Notes under the pieces: generated by a model
Told to the model about the DNA's origin: nothing
Seen by the model: only the letters and a program-made list of their open reading frames with translations
The model's database searches: none
Shown here: positions 46,865 to 56,196 of the stretch, one piece after another
Layout: the number at the start of each line of letters is the position of its first letter
Position numbering within the stretch: the stretch's first letter is position 1
Position numbers and translations under genes: made by a program
Source: Acinetobacter sp. A2
GTDB lineage: Bacteria > Pseudomonadota > Gammaproteobacteria > Pseudomonadales > Moraxellaceae
Direction of reading: 5' to 3'
Assembly (NCBI RefSeq): GCF_012371325.1
Contig: NZ_JAAZQX010000006.1
Location: 1 to 64,000, forward strand
DNA: 64,000 bases

Positions 46865-48085
46865 CTAGGAGTCTGGCTGATCTGAGGGTTTTATCTTACT
46901 TGATTTTTCAGTCTGTTGCAGTGAATTTGCAGCATGAGAGTCAAGTTCGATATCAATATGCACTTGTGAGGTTTCAATACTGATATCACCCGACACTGCA
47001 TCTTCAGACACCACCACAGGCTGTCCATATAGATAACTTTTTTCATAATAATCACGCAAATGCCGCAGCAAGACCACAATCACCGCAGCAACTGGTAAGG
47101 CAATCAACATCCCCATAAAACCTGCGAGCTGCGCGCCTGCCAAAACTGCGAAAACCACGGCAACAGGTGAAAGTCCAATTTTATCACCCAATAAAAATGG
47201 TTGCAGAATGTAGCCTTCCACGGCCTGCCCAATCATGAACACCACCAGCACCAAGACCAATTGCATCCAGTCAATCCCAAATTGCAGGAAAGTAGCAATG
47301 ATTGCAGCAACAATTCCTACGGCAAAACCCAAATATGGAATAATACTGGCCAGACCAGCAATCATGCCAATAATTAAGCCAACCTCCAAACCAATCAGTT
47401 GTAGGCCTGTGGCATAGATCACACCCAACAAAATCATCACCAAAAACTGACCTTTCACAAATGCGCCTAAAACACTGTGACATTCTTGCACCACAGTCAA
47501 AGTGCTTTGCTCATACGGACGTGGAATTAAACGACGTAAACTGTCGAGCATGCGCTGCCAATCCAACAGGAAATAGAAAGCGATAATTGGAATAAGTACG
47601 ACCGTCCCCCCAATCTGGATAAAATTCAGTCCAGACTGTGCAACACGCAAGGCCATTGCTTGAATGCTATCGGCACTGTAATTGGTCTGCACATAATCCA
47701 TCACAATTGTGGTCATGTGCGTAGTATCAATTTCCATTTCTTCAATATTGAAGGTGGACGACACCCAAGGCAAAAAGGTCGAATTAATCCAGTTAATACC
47801 TACAGGAATACTGTCACGCGCAATAATCAACTGTTTCCAAACCAATGGAATGATGTACCAAACAGCAAGCGTTAGCGCGATACCAATTCCAATAAATACA
47901 ATACTGATTGACAACCAGCGCGGCAAACCGACTTTGCACAAGTTTTCCACCAATGGACTAAATAAATAGGCCATGAAAAATGCGACCACAAAAGGAATGA
48001 CAACCGGTTTTAATAAGTACAGCACCCAAAGGAGCAGAACTATCCCAGACAGGATAAAAATGCGACGCAAGGTACGATCGACCAT
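46865..48085 (-). CDS. AI-2E family transporter (PerM-like permease)
   Basis: A 406-residue integral membrane protein with seven to eight hydrophobic segments and a hydrophilic C-terminal tail of about 55 residues. Signatures include LLKPVVIPFVVAFFMAYLFSPLV, PIIAFYFLLDWQRML, the conserved GLASIIPYLGFAVGI and PFLLGDKIGLSPVAVVFAVL. Members move small molecules or ions (autoinducer-2 in one case, Na+/H+ in others); the substrate here is unknown. It is next to hda and divergent from purM, an order seen in many gammaproteobacteria. Confidence 0.88.
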   Translation of the reverse strand: MVDRTLRRIFILSGIVLLLWVLYLLKPVVIPFVVAFFMAYLFSPLVENLCKVGLPRWLSISIVFIGIGIALTLAVWYIIPLVWKQLIIARDSIPVGINWINSTFLPWVSSTFNIEEMEIDTTHMTTIVMDYVQTNYSADSIQAMALRVAQSGLNFIQIGGTVVLIPIIAFYFLLDWQRMLDSLRRLIPRPYEQSTLTVVQECHSVLGAFVKGQFLVMILLGVIYATGLQLIGLEVGLIIGMIAGLASIIPYLGFAVGIVAAIIATFLQFGIDWMQLVLVLVVFMIGQAVEGYILQPFLLGDKIGLSPVAVVFAVLAGAQLAGFMGMLIALPVAAVIVVLLRHLRDYYEKSYLYGQPVVVSEDAVSGDISIETSQVHIDIELDSHAANSLQQTEKSSKIKPSDQPDS

Positions 48086-48220
48086 AGAAATTCGCCTTTT
48101 TTCAGTTTATTCGTTATAGAAGCTAAAATATTTAAATAAAGATAGCATTTTGGCGCATAAATAACATAAGAGTTTCGTATATTCAGGTATAATCGGCCCC
48201 GCGAATGCGGAGACTTCATT

Positions 48221-49291
48221 ATGAGCAACTCAACTTCTAACCCTACCACTGGTTTAAGCTATAAAGATGCTGGTGTCGATATTGAAGCGGGCGACGCGTT
48301 AGTCGATCGTATCAAATCTGTTGCTAAGCGTACTACTCGTCCTGAAGTGATGGGTGGATTAGGTGGCTTTGGCGCACTTTGTAAAATTCCTAAAGGTTAT
48401 GAAGAACCTGTCCTCGTATCTGGCACAGATGGTGTAGGGACTAAATTACGTTTAGCGTTGAACCTAAATCGCCACGACACCATTGGTCAAGACTTAGTCG
48501 CAATGTGTGTAAACGATTTGTTGGTATGTGGTGCTGAACCTTTATTTTTCCTCGACTACTATGCAACAGGTCACTTAAATGTAGACGTTGCTGCCAATGT
48601 TGTGACAGGTATTGGTAAAGGCTGTGAGCTTGCAGGCTGTGCGCTTGTAGGTGGTGAAACAGCAGAAATGCCAGGCATGTATGAAGGTGAAGATTACGAT
48701 CTTGCAGGCTTCTGTGTGGGCGTGGTTGAGCAAAGCAAAATTATTGATGGCTCTAAAGTAAAAGCGGGTGACGTTTTAATTGGTGTTGCATCTTCAGGCG
48801 CGCACTCAAACGGTTACTCTTTACTTCGTAAAATTTTAGACGTAAAAAATGTTGATTTAACTCAATTAGTTGATGGTCGTCCACTTGCTGACGTTGCCAT
48901 GGAACCAACACGCATTTATGTTAAATCTATGCTTGAATTATGCAAACAAGTAGATGTGCATGCTATGGCACACATCACTGGTGGCGGCCTACCTGGTAAC
49001 TTACCTCGCGTATTGCCAAATGGTGCGCAAGCAGTGATTGATGAATCTTCTTGGGAATGGCCTGAACTATTCAAACTATTACAACGCGAAGGTGGTGTAG
49101 AACAGTTTGAAATGTATCGTACCTTTAACTGTGGTGTAGGGATGGTTGTTGCTGTAGATGCCAATGATGCAGACAAAACTGTAGCACTTCTCAACAGCTT
49201 AGGCGAAAAAGCGTGGGTAATGGGTCGCATTCAAGATAATGCCGAATCTGTTGAAGGCGCAGATGAAAAAATTCGCGTAATTTTTGCGTGA
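48221..49291 (+). CDS. purM: Phosphoribosylformylglycinamidine cyclo-ligase (AIR synthase)
   Basis: Closes the imidazole ring of FGAM to give AIR, the fifth step of purine synthesis. 356 residues. Characteristic segments are [19 protein letters not shown] (N-terminus), [46 protein letters not shown] and [23 protein letters not shown] (48188-48193) lies close upstream, and GCGGAG just before the ATG. It is coupled to purN, as in E. coli. Confidence 0.96.
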   Translation: MSNSTSNPTTGLSYKDAGVDIEAGDALVDRIKSVAKRTTRPEVMGGLGGFGALCKIPKGYEEPVLVSGTDGVGTKLRLALNLNRHDTIGQDLVAMCVNDLLVCGAEPLFFLDYYATGHLNVDVAANVVTGIGKGCELAGCALVGGETAEMPGMYEGEDYDLAGFCVGVVEQSKIIDGSKVKAGDVLIGVASSGAHSNGYSLLRKILDVKNVDLTQLVDGRPLADVAMEPTRIYVKSMLELCKQVDVHAMAHITGGGLPGNLPRVLPNGAQAVIDESSWEWPELFKLLQREGGVEQFEMYRTFNCGVGMVVAVDANDADKTVALLNSLGEKAWVMGRIQDNAESVEGADEKIRVIFA

Positions 49292-49301
49292 TTCAACACC
49301 C

Positions 49302-49931
49302 ATGATCAAAATAGCTGTTCTTGTTTCAGGCAGCGGAAGTAACCTACAAGCCCTGATAGATGCCAATCTTTCAGGGCATATTGTTGGGGTCATTTCCAAT
49401 AAGCCTGATGCCTATGCCCTCACCCGTGCGCAAAATGCAGGTATTCCAACCGCCGTCATTGAACATAAGCAATACCCTGACCGTGAAACCTTTGATGAGG
49501 TGATGCATCAGCAATTGCTGGCCTGGAATGTCGATTTGGTCGTTCTTGCAGGCTTTATGCGAATTTTAAGTGCCAAGTTTGTGCAGGCTTGGGAAGGAAA
49601 AATGCTCAACATCCATCCTTCACTCTTGCCACATTATAAGGGCATGCATACCCATCAACGTGTACTCAATACTGGTGATACCTTACATGGCTGTACAGTC
49701 CATTATGTCACAGCTGAACTGGATGCAGGCCCAGCACTTGCACAAGGTGTATTACAGGTAAATCTGCATGATACGCCTGAAAGTTTGGCCAATCGCGTAC
49801 ATGTATTGGAACATTTAATTTACCCACAAGTGGTTGAATGGATTTGCAATGGTAGCCTTGAACACACCGCACAAGGCGTGATGTATCGTCAGCAACTGTT
49901 ACAGCAACCAGTACAGTTTTGCCGTGTTTAA
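49302..49931 (+). CDS. purN: Phosphoribosylglycinamide formyltransferase
   Basis: Transfers the formyl group from 10-formyl-tetrahydrofolate to GAR in the third step of purine synthesis. The start at 49302 (MIKIAVLVSGSGSNLQALID) is preferred to an in-frame TTG at 49284. The phosphate-binding SGSGSNLQ, the catalytic LNIHPSLLPHYKG and the HYVTAELDAGPALAQ segment are intact. 209 residues. It lies 10 bp after purM. A bidirectional hairpin follows. Confidence 0.95.
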   Translation: MIKIAVLVSGSGSNLQALIDANLSGHIVGVISNKPDAYALTRAQNAGIPTAVIEHKQYPDRETFDEVMHQQLLAWNVDLVVLAGFMRILSAKFVQAWEGKMLNIHPSLLPHYKGMHTHQRVLNTGDTLHGCTVHYVTAELDAGPALAQGVLQVNLHDTPESLANRVHVLEHLIYPQVVEWICNGSLEHTAQGVMYRQQLLQQPVQFCRV

Positions 49932-49956
49932 GCAATTGGCTTAATGGGTACAAAAT

Positions 49957-49985
49957 AAAAAACGCCTGTTATCAGGCGTTTTTTT
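49957..49985. terminator. Bidirectional terminator after purN
   Basis: A perfect 12-bp stem AAAAAACGCCTG / CAGGCGTTTTTT (49957-49968 and 49973-49984) with loop TTAT between convergent genes. Confidence 0.92.
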
Positions 49986-50010
49986 ATGCACGGTGCAAAC
50001 AAGTATCTTT

Positions 50011-50829
50011 TTACACCACGCTTGCTTTTGTTTGCTGGGCTTGAATTAAGTCTTTAATCAACTGCGCAGTCTCTATAGGCTTTTCTAAGGGGAACATGTG
50101 CCCGCCTGCCGTAACCTGATACGGTATCCCAAATTTCTTAGAAGTAATCTGTGGAAAACCAGGCTTTAAAAATGGCCCTTTTTCTGCAATTACCAATTGC
50201 ATTGGCACTTTCGGCTTAGACTGCGGCAACCACCAAAGCGATGGATTGGTTCTGAAGATATTGACTTCATCCATTTTTGGAATGGTCAACTCTACCCCAC
50301 CACGAACACTGTCTTCTGTTAACGCATGATCAATATAGGCCTGAAAACAGTCTGCATCAAAGTCTTTGTAAAAACCTTTAGGACGCAATAATTCTGCAGC
50401 ATGCGCACGACTCTCCCAATGATCACGACGTCGCAAAGACAAAGCTGCGGGTGACATTTGATCAACCGCTTTGAGTTTCATCATTTTAGCAAAATGCAAA
50501 AATACTGAAGCTTTGCCCATAATTAAAGGTGGATCGAGCATAATCACTTGCTCAAACAACTCAGGACGTTGCAATGCTGCTTGAAAAGACAAGACCGCAC
50601 CTAAAGAATGTCCCAACGCTATGACTTTACGGCCTTGCGATTGACGTACAATACTGTCAATCACTTGCTGGGTTAAGCTATGCCAATGGTTATCAATTGG
50701 ATAACGCTTATCTGGCCCTAGCAACGGGACATCAATCACATCGTAATCATCTTTAAGTGAATCAAAGAGTTTTTGATAGACCTTTGATGGCACACCATTG
50801 GCATGTGCAAAATGAATCAGTGGTTTCAT
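50011..50829 (-). CDS. Alpha/beta hydrolase
   Basis: A 272-residue alpha/beta hydrolase-fold protein. The nucleophile is Ser75 in ALGHSLGAVL, the oxyanion region is in FAHANGVPSKVY near residues 7-18, and the likely catalytic His is in TAGGHMFPLEKP near residue 245. No signal peptide. Substrate unknown; esterase or lipase-like activity is the default guess. Its start overlaps the end of the SppA-type gene by 4 bp (ATGA), so the two are coupled. Confidence 0.85.
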   Translation of the reverse strand: MKPLIHFAHANGVPSKVYQKLFDSLKDDYDVIDVPLLGPDKRYPIDNHWHSLTQQVIDSIVRQSQGRKVIALGHSLGAVLSFQAALQRPELFEQVIMLDPPLIMGKASVFLHFAKMMKLKAVDQMSPAALSLRRRDHWESRAHAAELLRPKGFYKDFDADCFQAYIDHALTEDSVRGGVELTIPKMDEVNIFRTNPSLWWLPQSKPKVPMQLVIAEKGPFLKPGFPQITSKKFGIPYQVTAGGHMFPLEKPIETAQLIKDLIQAQQTKASVV

Positions 50830-51848
50830 TGTAATTTCGCGTTTTGCTCAGTCTGAAGCTGTTGAGAAATTGAAGTGGCAAAACCCTCTCCCACTGCGGC
50901 CCCCATACGACCCAGTACAGAGTCTAAAGGACTATGTTCAATCGTATAGTTCACAGCTTTATCAAGGTTTAAGTCACGCTTTAGGCTATTTAGACTACCA
51001 ATTTTATCGGCAATTCCCAGTGTAACTGCTTGCTCACCTGTCCAGAATAAACCAGAGAAAATTGCAGGATCTTGTGATTTCAGTTTCGCACCACGTCCAT
51101 TTTTCACCGCTTGAATAAAATGACCATGCACATTATCCAATACTGCTTGCACATGCTTTTTCTGTGCAGGATCGACAGGTTGCGTCATCGACAACAAGGC
51201 TTTATTTTCACCCGAAGTCATAGTGCGATCTTCCACACCCATTTTTTGCATTAAACCACTCAGGCCGTAATTTGGCATAATTACACCAATTGAACCCACC
51301 AAACTAGATGGATTGACAATAATTTCATCGGCAGCAGAGGCAATATAATAGGCACCTGAGGCACCAGTATCGCCAATGACAGCATACAGTTTTTTATCCT
51401 GATGCTGTTTTTTCAGATATTGAATTTCTTGCCAAATTTCATCGGATTGTACAGGTGAACCGCCAGGTGAATTGATGTTCAGCACTACGGCTTTACTGTT
51501 GCTATTTTCATAGGCTTTTTTCAGCGACTTAATGGTGTCGTTGCTGTTCACACTTTGCTTATCTGATGCAATCGTTCCAACAATATCAACCACCGCTATG
51601 TGCGGACTCGCGGCAGATGGATTCGTCGTCGTGGTACTACAGCCTTTGCCCATAATGACCAAGAGCAAAAAAATATAGGCAAAAGTTAAAAACTTAAAGA
51701 AAATTCCCCAACGGCGTGCACGACGTTGTTCTTCAACTGAGGCTAAAACTGCTTTTTCTAATAGTTTCCACTCATTGCCTGTTGGCTGCTGTGCATGTGG
51801 TGGGATTTGCTGCGATTCATTTTGTGGTTTTGGTGGCCAATCGGACAT
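50826..51848 (-). CDS. sppA: Signal peptide peptidase SppA-type S49 serine protease
   Basis: A 340-residue membrane-anchored protease facing the periplasm, probably degrading cleaved signal peptides or membrane proteins. The start at 51848 is chosen because the longer reading begins with an unlikely hydrophobic extension. A hydrophilic cytosolic N-terminus is followed by a membrane segment at about 48-66. The catalytic dyad is Ser164 in DTGASGAYY and Lys216 in SGENKALL. This is the short single-domain form. It has a 4-bp overlap with the downstream hydrolase gene. Confidence 0.9.
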   Translation of the reverse strand: MSDWPPKPQNESQQIPPHAQQPTGNEWKLLEKAVLASVEEQRRARRWGIFFKFLTFAYIFLLLVIMGKGCSTTTTNPSAASPHIAVVDIVGTIASDKQSVNSNDTIKSLKKAYENSNSKAVVLNINSPGGSPVQSDEIWQEIQYLKKQHQDKKLYAVIGDTGASGAYYIASAADEIIVNPSSLVGSIGVIMPNYGLSGLMQKMGVEDRTMTSGENKALLSMTQPVDPAQKKHVQAVLDNVHGHFIQAVKNGRGAKLKSQDPAIFSGLFWTGEQAVTLGIADKIGSLNSLKRDLNLDKAVNYTIEHSPLDSVLGRMGAAVGEGFATSISQQLQTEQNAKLQ

Positions 51849-51975
51849 GAAACAATCCAAAAAATAGTAAATTTGCTCCATTATATACACGGAATTGGCA
51901 AAAACTGTCTAAAGCCTGTATTTTCTCCTATAATATTTCGCATCTTTATTCTTTTGACCAATTGACGCTGTCATT

Positions 51976-52965
51976 ATGACCCAACCTGCACCTACAACGT
52001 CTTTATCGCGCTTGCTGCATTTTGTCAGTCGTCAGCCTTTGTCTGTTGCGCGTATTTTTGCCAAATCGTTGGCTTTTTTGGTCAATCGTCTACGTTTAAG
52101 TAAAACCTCACAAACCATTGAACTGAATTTACAAATTGCACTTCCTGAATTAGACGTTCAGCAACGTAAACTCGTTACCCAACAAGCGATTCGTAACGAA
52201 CTCACCTCTTATTTTGAGTTTTTTCATATTTGGGGCTCAAGCAATCAAAAGAATATTCAAAGAATTCATCAAGTACACGGTTTAGATTTATTACAAGAAG
52301 CACTTGCCCAACAAAAAGGCGTGGTGTTGATTGTGCCGCATTTTGGCACTTGGGAAATTATGAATGCATGGATTGCACAATTTACCCCAATGACCATTAT
52401 GTATAAGCCAGTGAAAAATCCTGCTGCAGATGACTTTGTTCGTCAGGCACGTAGCCGTGAACAGGCGAATTTAGTTCCAACTGATGAGTCTGGCGTGCGT
52501 CAGATTTTTAAAGCCCTGAAACAAGGCGGTACTACGGTGATTCTGCCTGATCATACTCCCAATGTGGGCGGTGAAATGATTCCATTTTTTGGCATCCCTT
52601 TGGAATCGAGCAACTTAAGTGCCAAACTAATTCAAAAAACTAAAGCCAGCGCCCTACTTTTATATGCATTGAGAAATGAAAATCAGGGTTTTGATATTCA
52701 TATCGAAGCGATTGACGAACAAATTTATGAAAGTAATGCCAATGCTGGTACAGCAATTATTCACCGTGAAATTGAAGACCTAATTCGTCGTTATCCTGCG
52801 CATTATCATTGGAGTTATAAACGATACAAAGCCCATCCAGATTTACGCGGGGTTTATCACAAGCCTGCGCATGAAGCCTTGGCTGATGTTCAGGCTGTGC
52901 GCATGCAAGCTCAGAATCAAGTTAACGCTGCAGCCACAACTTCTGTTGCCGATACGGCTGTATAA
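51976..52965 (+). CDS. Lipid A biosynthesis-type lauroyl/myristoyl acyltransferase (LpxL/LpxM family)
   Basis: A 329-residue membrane-associated acyltransferase that probably adds a secondary acyl chain to lipid A. The catalytic H-x4-E is visible as His122-x4-Glu127 in VPHFGTWEI, and ILPDHTPNVGGEMIPFFGIP and HYHWSYKRYK are further family blocks. Which position it acylates cannot be told. Its last 44 bp overlap the 3' end of comEC on the opposite strand. A TATAAT (51929-51934) lies upstream. Confidence 0.87.
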   Translation: MTQPAPTTSLSRLLHFVSRQPLSVARIFAKSLAFLVNRLRLSKTSQTIELNLQIALPELDVQQRKLVTQQAIRNELTSYFEFFHIWGSSNQKNIQRIHQVHGLDLLQEALAQQKGVVLIVPHFGTWEIMNAWIAQFTPMTIMYKPVKNPAADDFVRQARSREQANLVPTDESGVRQIFKALKQGGTTVILPDHTPNVGGEMIPFFGIPLESSNLSAKLIQKTKASALLLYALRNENQGFDIHIEAIDEQIYESNANAGTAIIHREIEDLIRRYPAHYHWSYKRYKAHPDLRGVYHKPAHEALADVQAVRMQAQNQVNAAATTSVADTAV

Positions 52966-55096
52966 GCATGCGTTGTGGCGCATCTAAATAAAAACGTAAA
53001 CTTCCATGCTGAGCCGTATGCATGAATGGAATATTCAGATCGACCAAACGTTGCTCAACGATAGGGCTAGGATGCCCATAACGATTGTCAAAACCTGCCG
53101 ATGCCACAGCGAGTTTAGGCCGAAAATGTGCTAAAAAATCATAAGCAGAGCTGTGTTTACTGCCATGATGACCCAAAATTAAAACATCCACGTTTAAATC
53201 AGGATAATCCTGTAAAATTTGATATTCAGTTGCCCAGCCTGTATCGGCCATCAGCAAAAAGTCCTGATAAGGTTGTGCATTTGGCACATGAATATGTAGC
53301 ACACAAGCGTATTCATTCTGCTGCTGTGCGGCATACTGTAACTGACTTGGTTTTGGAGAGAGTACCTGTATGCGTACTTGATGTGGTAAATTCCATTGTT
53401 GCCCTTGGTAACAAAATTCAAACTGGGTATTTTCAGTCACATTCACCGCTTGATTGGCACTAACCTTATGGATATTGATTTCATTTTTCAAATAAGCAAA
53501 AGCACCGCTATGATCTTGGTCTAAATGCGTGAGCATTACATGATCTAGCGTACTGATGCCCTGCACAGATAAAAATGGACGTATAATCTGCTGCCCGACA
53601 CTAAACTTGCTTTCGTCATAATATCCGCCCACATCAATCATCATACTGTACGAACCAGAACGCAGAAATACGGCTTGCCCTTGCCCGACATCCAACACAA
53701 CCAACTCAAACTTTTGTCGTTGCGGGTCAATTAAAATGAGGGGTACAAAGCATAAGGCAGCCCAAGTCTTAGGCAAAACTGATTGTGGTAAAAACAGCAA
53801 CAACAACCCTATACATAAACAAATATAAACTGCAGCCGACATTTCGATGCTAGATAGCTGTGGTACAAATAAAGCGTCTATACCTCGAAATATCAGTAAC
53901 AACAAAGCCAGTAAATTATCATTCAGTTGAAACAATACTGCTGACAATGGCTCAAATAGAAAAAAGCTAAGACCTGCCAAAATATCTAAGGGTACAATCA
54001 CTAACCCAATGAAAGGAATGGCCACGATATTGCTTAAAGGAGCAATCCAAGAGACTTGCTTAAAAAACACAATCACCAGTGGTAACAAGGCAATGAATAT
54101 TTTCCATTGCGATTCAACTAAAATTTTAAAGCCCTGCCAGAATTGTTGCCAGCGACTGAAATAAATACGTTTGGGTTGATGATGCAGGCTCTGATAAATT
54201 CGCAGCAAAATAAAACATGCACCATAAGATAGCCAAAATGCTGCTGACAATACGCTCAAAGGATCTAAATAGAGCAACAAAGCAGCGCTGTAAATCAGTA
54301 AGGCAAAACTGCTTATTTTTTGCTTCAGCAGCAACATTATTGTGACGACACTGCACATCAACAAAGTTCTGAGTGCTGGAATTTCGAAACCGACAAATGC
54401 CGTGTATAACCCTACACAGCTTAAAAATGGTAACAACAATAGGTATTGTCTGGGCATCCACAAATAGTAATGCGGGCGATAACACCTAATTAAGCGATCC
54501 AAACACCAACACAGCATTGCTGCAAAAATCAGCACATGTGGCCCCGAAATTGCCAGCAAATGACTAATCCCAAAGCGTTGAAATTGATCTTCAATTTCAC
54601 TAGATAACAGACTTTTATCGCCCGTGAGTAACGCTAAAAGCAGACCTTTATGTTGCAAAGACTGCTGTTGAATAAACGCTCGAATTTGATAACGCTGTTG
54701 CTCTACCCATAACCGAAATTTTGCCCTAAGCGTGTGTTGTGCACGCCAATGCTTGCTCAAACCCATGCTATAAATATGTTGGGCAGAAATAGGCTGGACA
54801 TGAGTTACCCAGAAATTGCCCATGATATTTTGCTGCAAATACCATTGCTCTACATCAAATACACCTGCAGTCGCATAGCTATGCGCAGGGTAAACCGTAC
54901 CACTGAGCTTATAATACTGACCTAATTCTAAGTCGGGTAATACAGAGTTTTGAGCTAAAGCAAGCCATGTGACAGTTTGTGTATGTCGATTCAACACCTC
55001 AATAGGTTGTGAAACATTGTTGTCTTTTAACTGATTTAATTGCCGTACATAGACGATGACCTCTGCTGTGTCACGTTGCAGTTCACGCCACTGCAT
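52922..55096 (-). CDS. comEC: DNA uptake channel ComEC/Rec2, main fragment
   Basis: The inner-membrane channel for transforming DNA. This 724-residue frame holds the Competence domain (FQRFGISHLLAISGPHVLIF near residue 175, then several membrane segments to about 450) and the C-terminal metallo-beta-lactamase-like domain (LDVGQGQAVFLRSG; the H-x-D-x-D-H type motif in LTHLDQDHSGAF; LGHHGSKHSS). It lacks the first membrane segments found at the start of ComEC; they are encoded in another frame immediately upstream. The ATG used here has no ribosome-binding site, so it is probably an internal codon of a frameshifted gene. Overlaps the acyltransferase gene by 44 bp at its 3' end. Confidence 0.88.
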   Translation of the reverse strand: MQWRELQRDTAEVIVYVRQLNQLKDNNVSQPIEVLNRHTQTVTWLALAQNSVLPDLELGQYYKLSGTVYPAHSYATAGVFDVEQWYLQQNIMGNFWVTHVQPISAQHIYSMGLSKHWRAQHTLRAKFRLWVEQQRYQIRAFIQQQSLQHKGLLLALLTGDKSLLSSEIEDQFQRFGISHLLAISGPHVLIFAAMLCWCLDRLIRCYRPHYYLWMPRQYLLLLPFLSCVGLYTAFVGFEIPALRTLLMCSVVTIMLLLKQKISSFALLIYSAALLLYLDPLSVLSAAFWLSYGACFILLRIYQSLHHQPKRIYFSRWQQFWQGFKILVESQWKIFIALLPLVIVFFKQVSWIAPLSNIVAIPFIGLVIVPLDILAGLSFFLFEPLSAVLFQLNDNLLALLLLIFRGIDALFVPQLSSIEMSAAVYICLCIGLLLLFLPQSVLPKTWAALCFVPLILIDPQRQKFELVVLDVGQGQAVFLRSGSYSMMIDVGGYYDESKFSVGQQIIRPFLSVQGISTLDHVMLTHLDQDHSGAFAYLKNEINIHKVSANQAVNVTENTQFEFCYQGQQWNLPHQVRIQVLSPKPSQLQYAAQQQNEYACVLHIHVPNAQPYQDFLLMADTGWATEYQILQDYPDLNVDVLILGHHGSKHSSAYDFLAHFRPKLAVASAGFDNRYGHPSPIVEQRLVDLNIPFMHTAQHGSLRFYLDAPQRMLIQPYRQQKLWLQR

Positions 55097-55358
55097 TCTG
55101 CATTCGCTGCTGTAACTGTGAATCTGCGTAAAACCAGCCTAAAATAAAACACAATAGACTGGCCAAAACCCCATTCAATAATTTCCAATACACAGAAGGC
55201 AAACGCTGCTGCACATAAACTTGCAGCCCAATACACAATATAAAAATGAATACCAGCACGCGTGGTAATGCGTTTAGAGTATCAAAAGGAAAAAATGAAA
55301 CGCGTATTCCAACACAGGCAATTCCCATTACCCAAGCTAGCCCAATGAATTGCAACAT
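55083..55358 (-). pseudogene. comEC: ComEC N-terminal fragment (frame lost by 7-bp duplication)
   Basis: A 91-residue frame beginning MLQFIGLAWVMGIACVGIRV with three hydrophobic segments, as expected for the start of ComEC, ends in a TGA at 55083-55085 inside the larger comEC frame. The two frames overlap by 14 bp. Removing one of the two 7-bp repeats at 55092-55105 joins them into one 809-codon protein reading QLQQRMQWRELQRDT across the join, which matches the expected length for ComEC. The gene is therefore disrupted, phase-variable, or affected by a sequence error. Confidence 0.8.
55092..55105 (-). repeat. 7-bp tandem duplication splitting comEC
   Basis: On the plus strand TGCATTC occurs twice in succession (55092-55098 and 55099-55105). 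The duplication changes frame by one base and creates the early stop in the N-terminal fragment. Confidence 0.92.
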
Positions 55359-55396
55359 GAAAATTCAGTTTATTATTTTTATTGGCAAGCATCATA

Positions 55397-55416
55397 AAGC
55401 CCGCCGAAGCGGGCTT
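55397..55416 (-). terminator. Terminator after lolD
   Basis: A perfect 8-bp GC-rich stem AAGCCCGC / GCGGGCTT (55397-55404 and 55409-55416) with a CGAA loop (TTCG on the minus strand), followed by TTTATG. It lies between lolD and comEC. Confidence 0.75.
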
Positions 55417-55512
55417 CAATAAAAGAGTCTTATTCCACTAATGCAGCTTAGCTCGACTATCCACAATGGCCTACATTAAGGTCAATAATGACGTGGTCAA
55501 ATTTAAGAATTT

Positions 55513-56196
55513 TTAACCATCTACCCAAACACCATCTTGCATGTGCAAAATGGTATCGGCAGATTTCGCCAACTCTTCATCATGGGTCACAATCAACATC
55601 GCCATGTTCATTTCACTACGCAATTCGCGCAGAAGTTCAAACACTTTGACTGCAGTTTTACGGTCTAAATTACCTGTGGGTTCATCGGCAAGCATCAGTG
55701 CAGGTTTGGTGACCAAAGCACGTGCTAAGGCAACACGCTGACGTTCCCCACCCGACAATTCGCCAGGTTTATGGGTTAAACGATGTGATAAACCGACACG
55801 TTCTAGCAAGTATTCTGCCTGTGCTTTCACTTCTTTAAATTGCGTACCTGCACGTAACATCAGCGGCATTGCAACATTTTCTAACGCAGTAAACTCAGGC
55901 AGCAAATGGTGAAACTGATAGACAAAGCCTAAATACTGATTACGCAGATAACCACGCTCTGCTTCACCTAAATTATCAAAACGCTGCCCATTTAAAAATA
56001 CCTCACCTGTACTTGGTCGATCTAAACCACCTAACACATGCAGCAAAGTACTTTTCCCTGAACCACTTGCACCCACAATCGACACAAACTGCCCTTGCTG
56101 TACCTGTAAATCTAATCCACGAATCACTTCTACAGTAGTTTTGCCATCGGTAAAGTGCTTAGAAACTTGTTTCGCTTCAAGAACAATTTTACTCAT
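55513..56196 (-). CDS. lolD: Lipoprotein-releasing ABC transporter ATPase LolD
   Basis: ATPase of the Lol complex that extracts outer-membrane lipoproteins from the inner membrane. The start at 56196 (MSKIVLEAKQV) gives 227 residues. Walker A VGASGSGKSTLLHVLGGLD is near residues 40-58, the signature LSGGERQRVALARAL and Walker B LMLADEPTGNLD follow, and LIVTHDEELA holds the switch His. It overlaps its permease gene by 8 bp. Confidence 0.95.
   Translation of the reverse strand: MSKIVLEAKQVSKHFTDGKTTVEVIRGLDLQVQQGQFVSIVGASGSGKSTLLHVLGGLDRPSTGEVFLNGQRFDNLGEAERGYLRNQYLGFVYQFHHLLPEFTALENVAMPLMLRAGTQFKEVKAQAEYLLERVGLSHRLTHKPGELSGGERQRVALARALVTKPALMLADEPTGNLDRKTAVKVFELLRELRSEMNMAMLIVTHDEELAKSADTILHMQDGVWVDG

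Noticed and set aside
47660..47969. Plus-strand frames inside the AI-2E permease gene and similar frames inside purL and gyrA
   Set aside because: They are overlapped by well-supported genes on the other strand and show no domain or translation signal.
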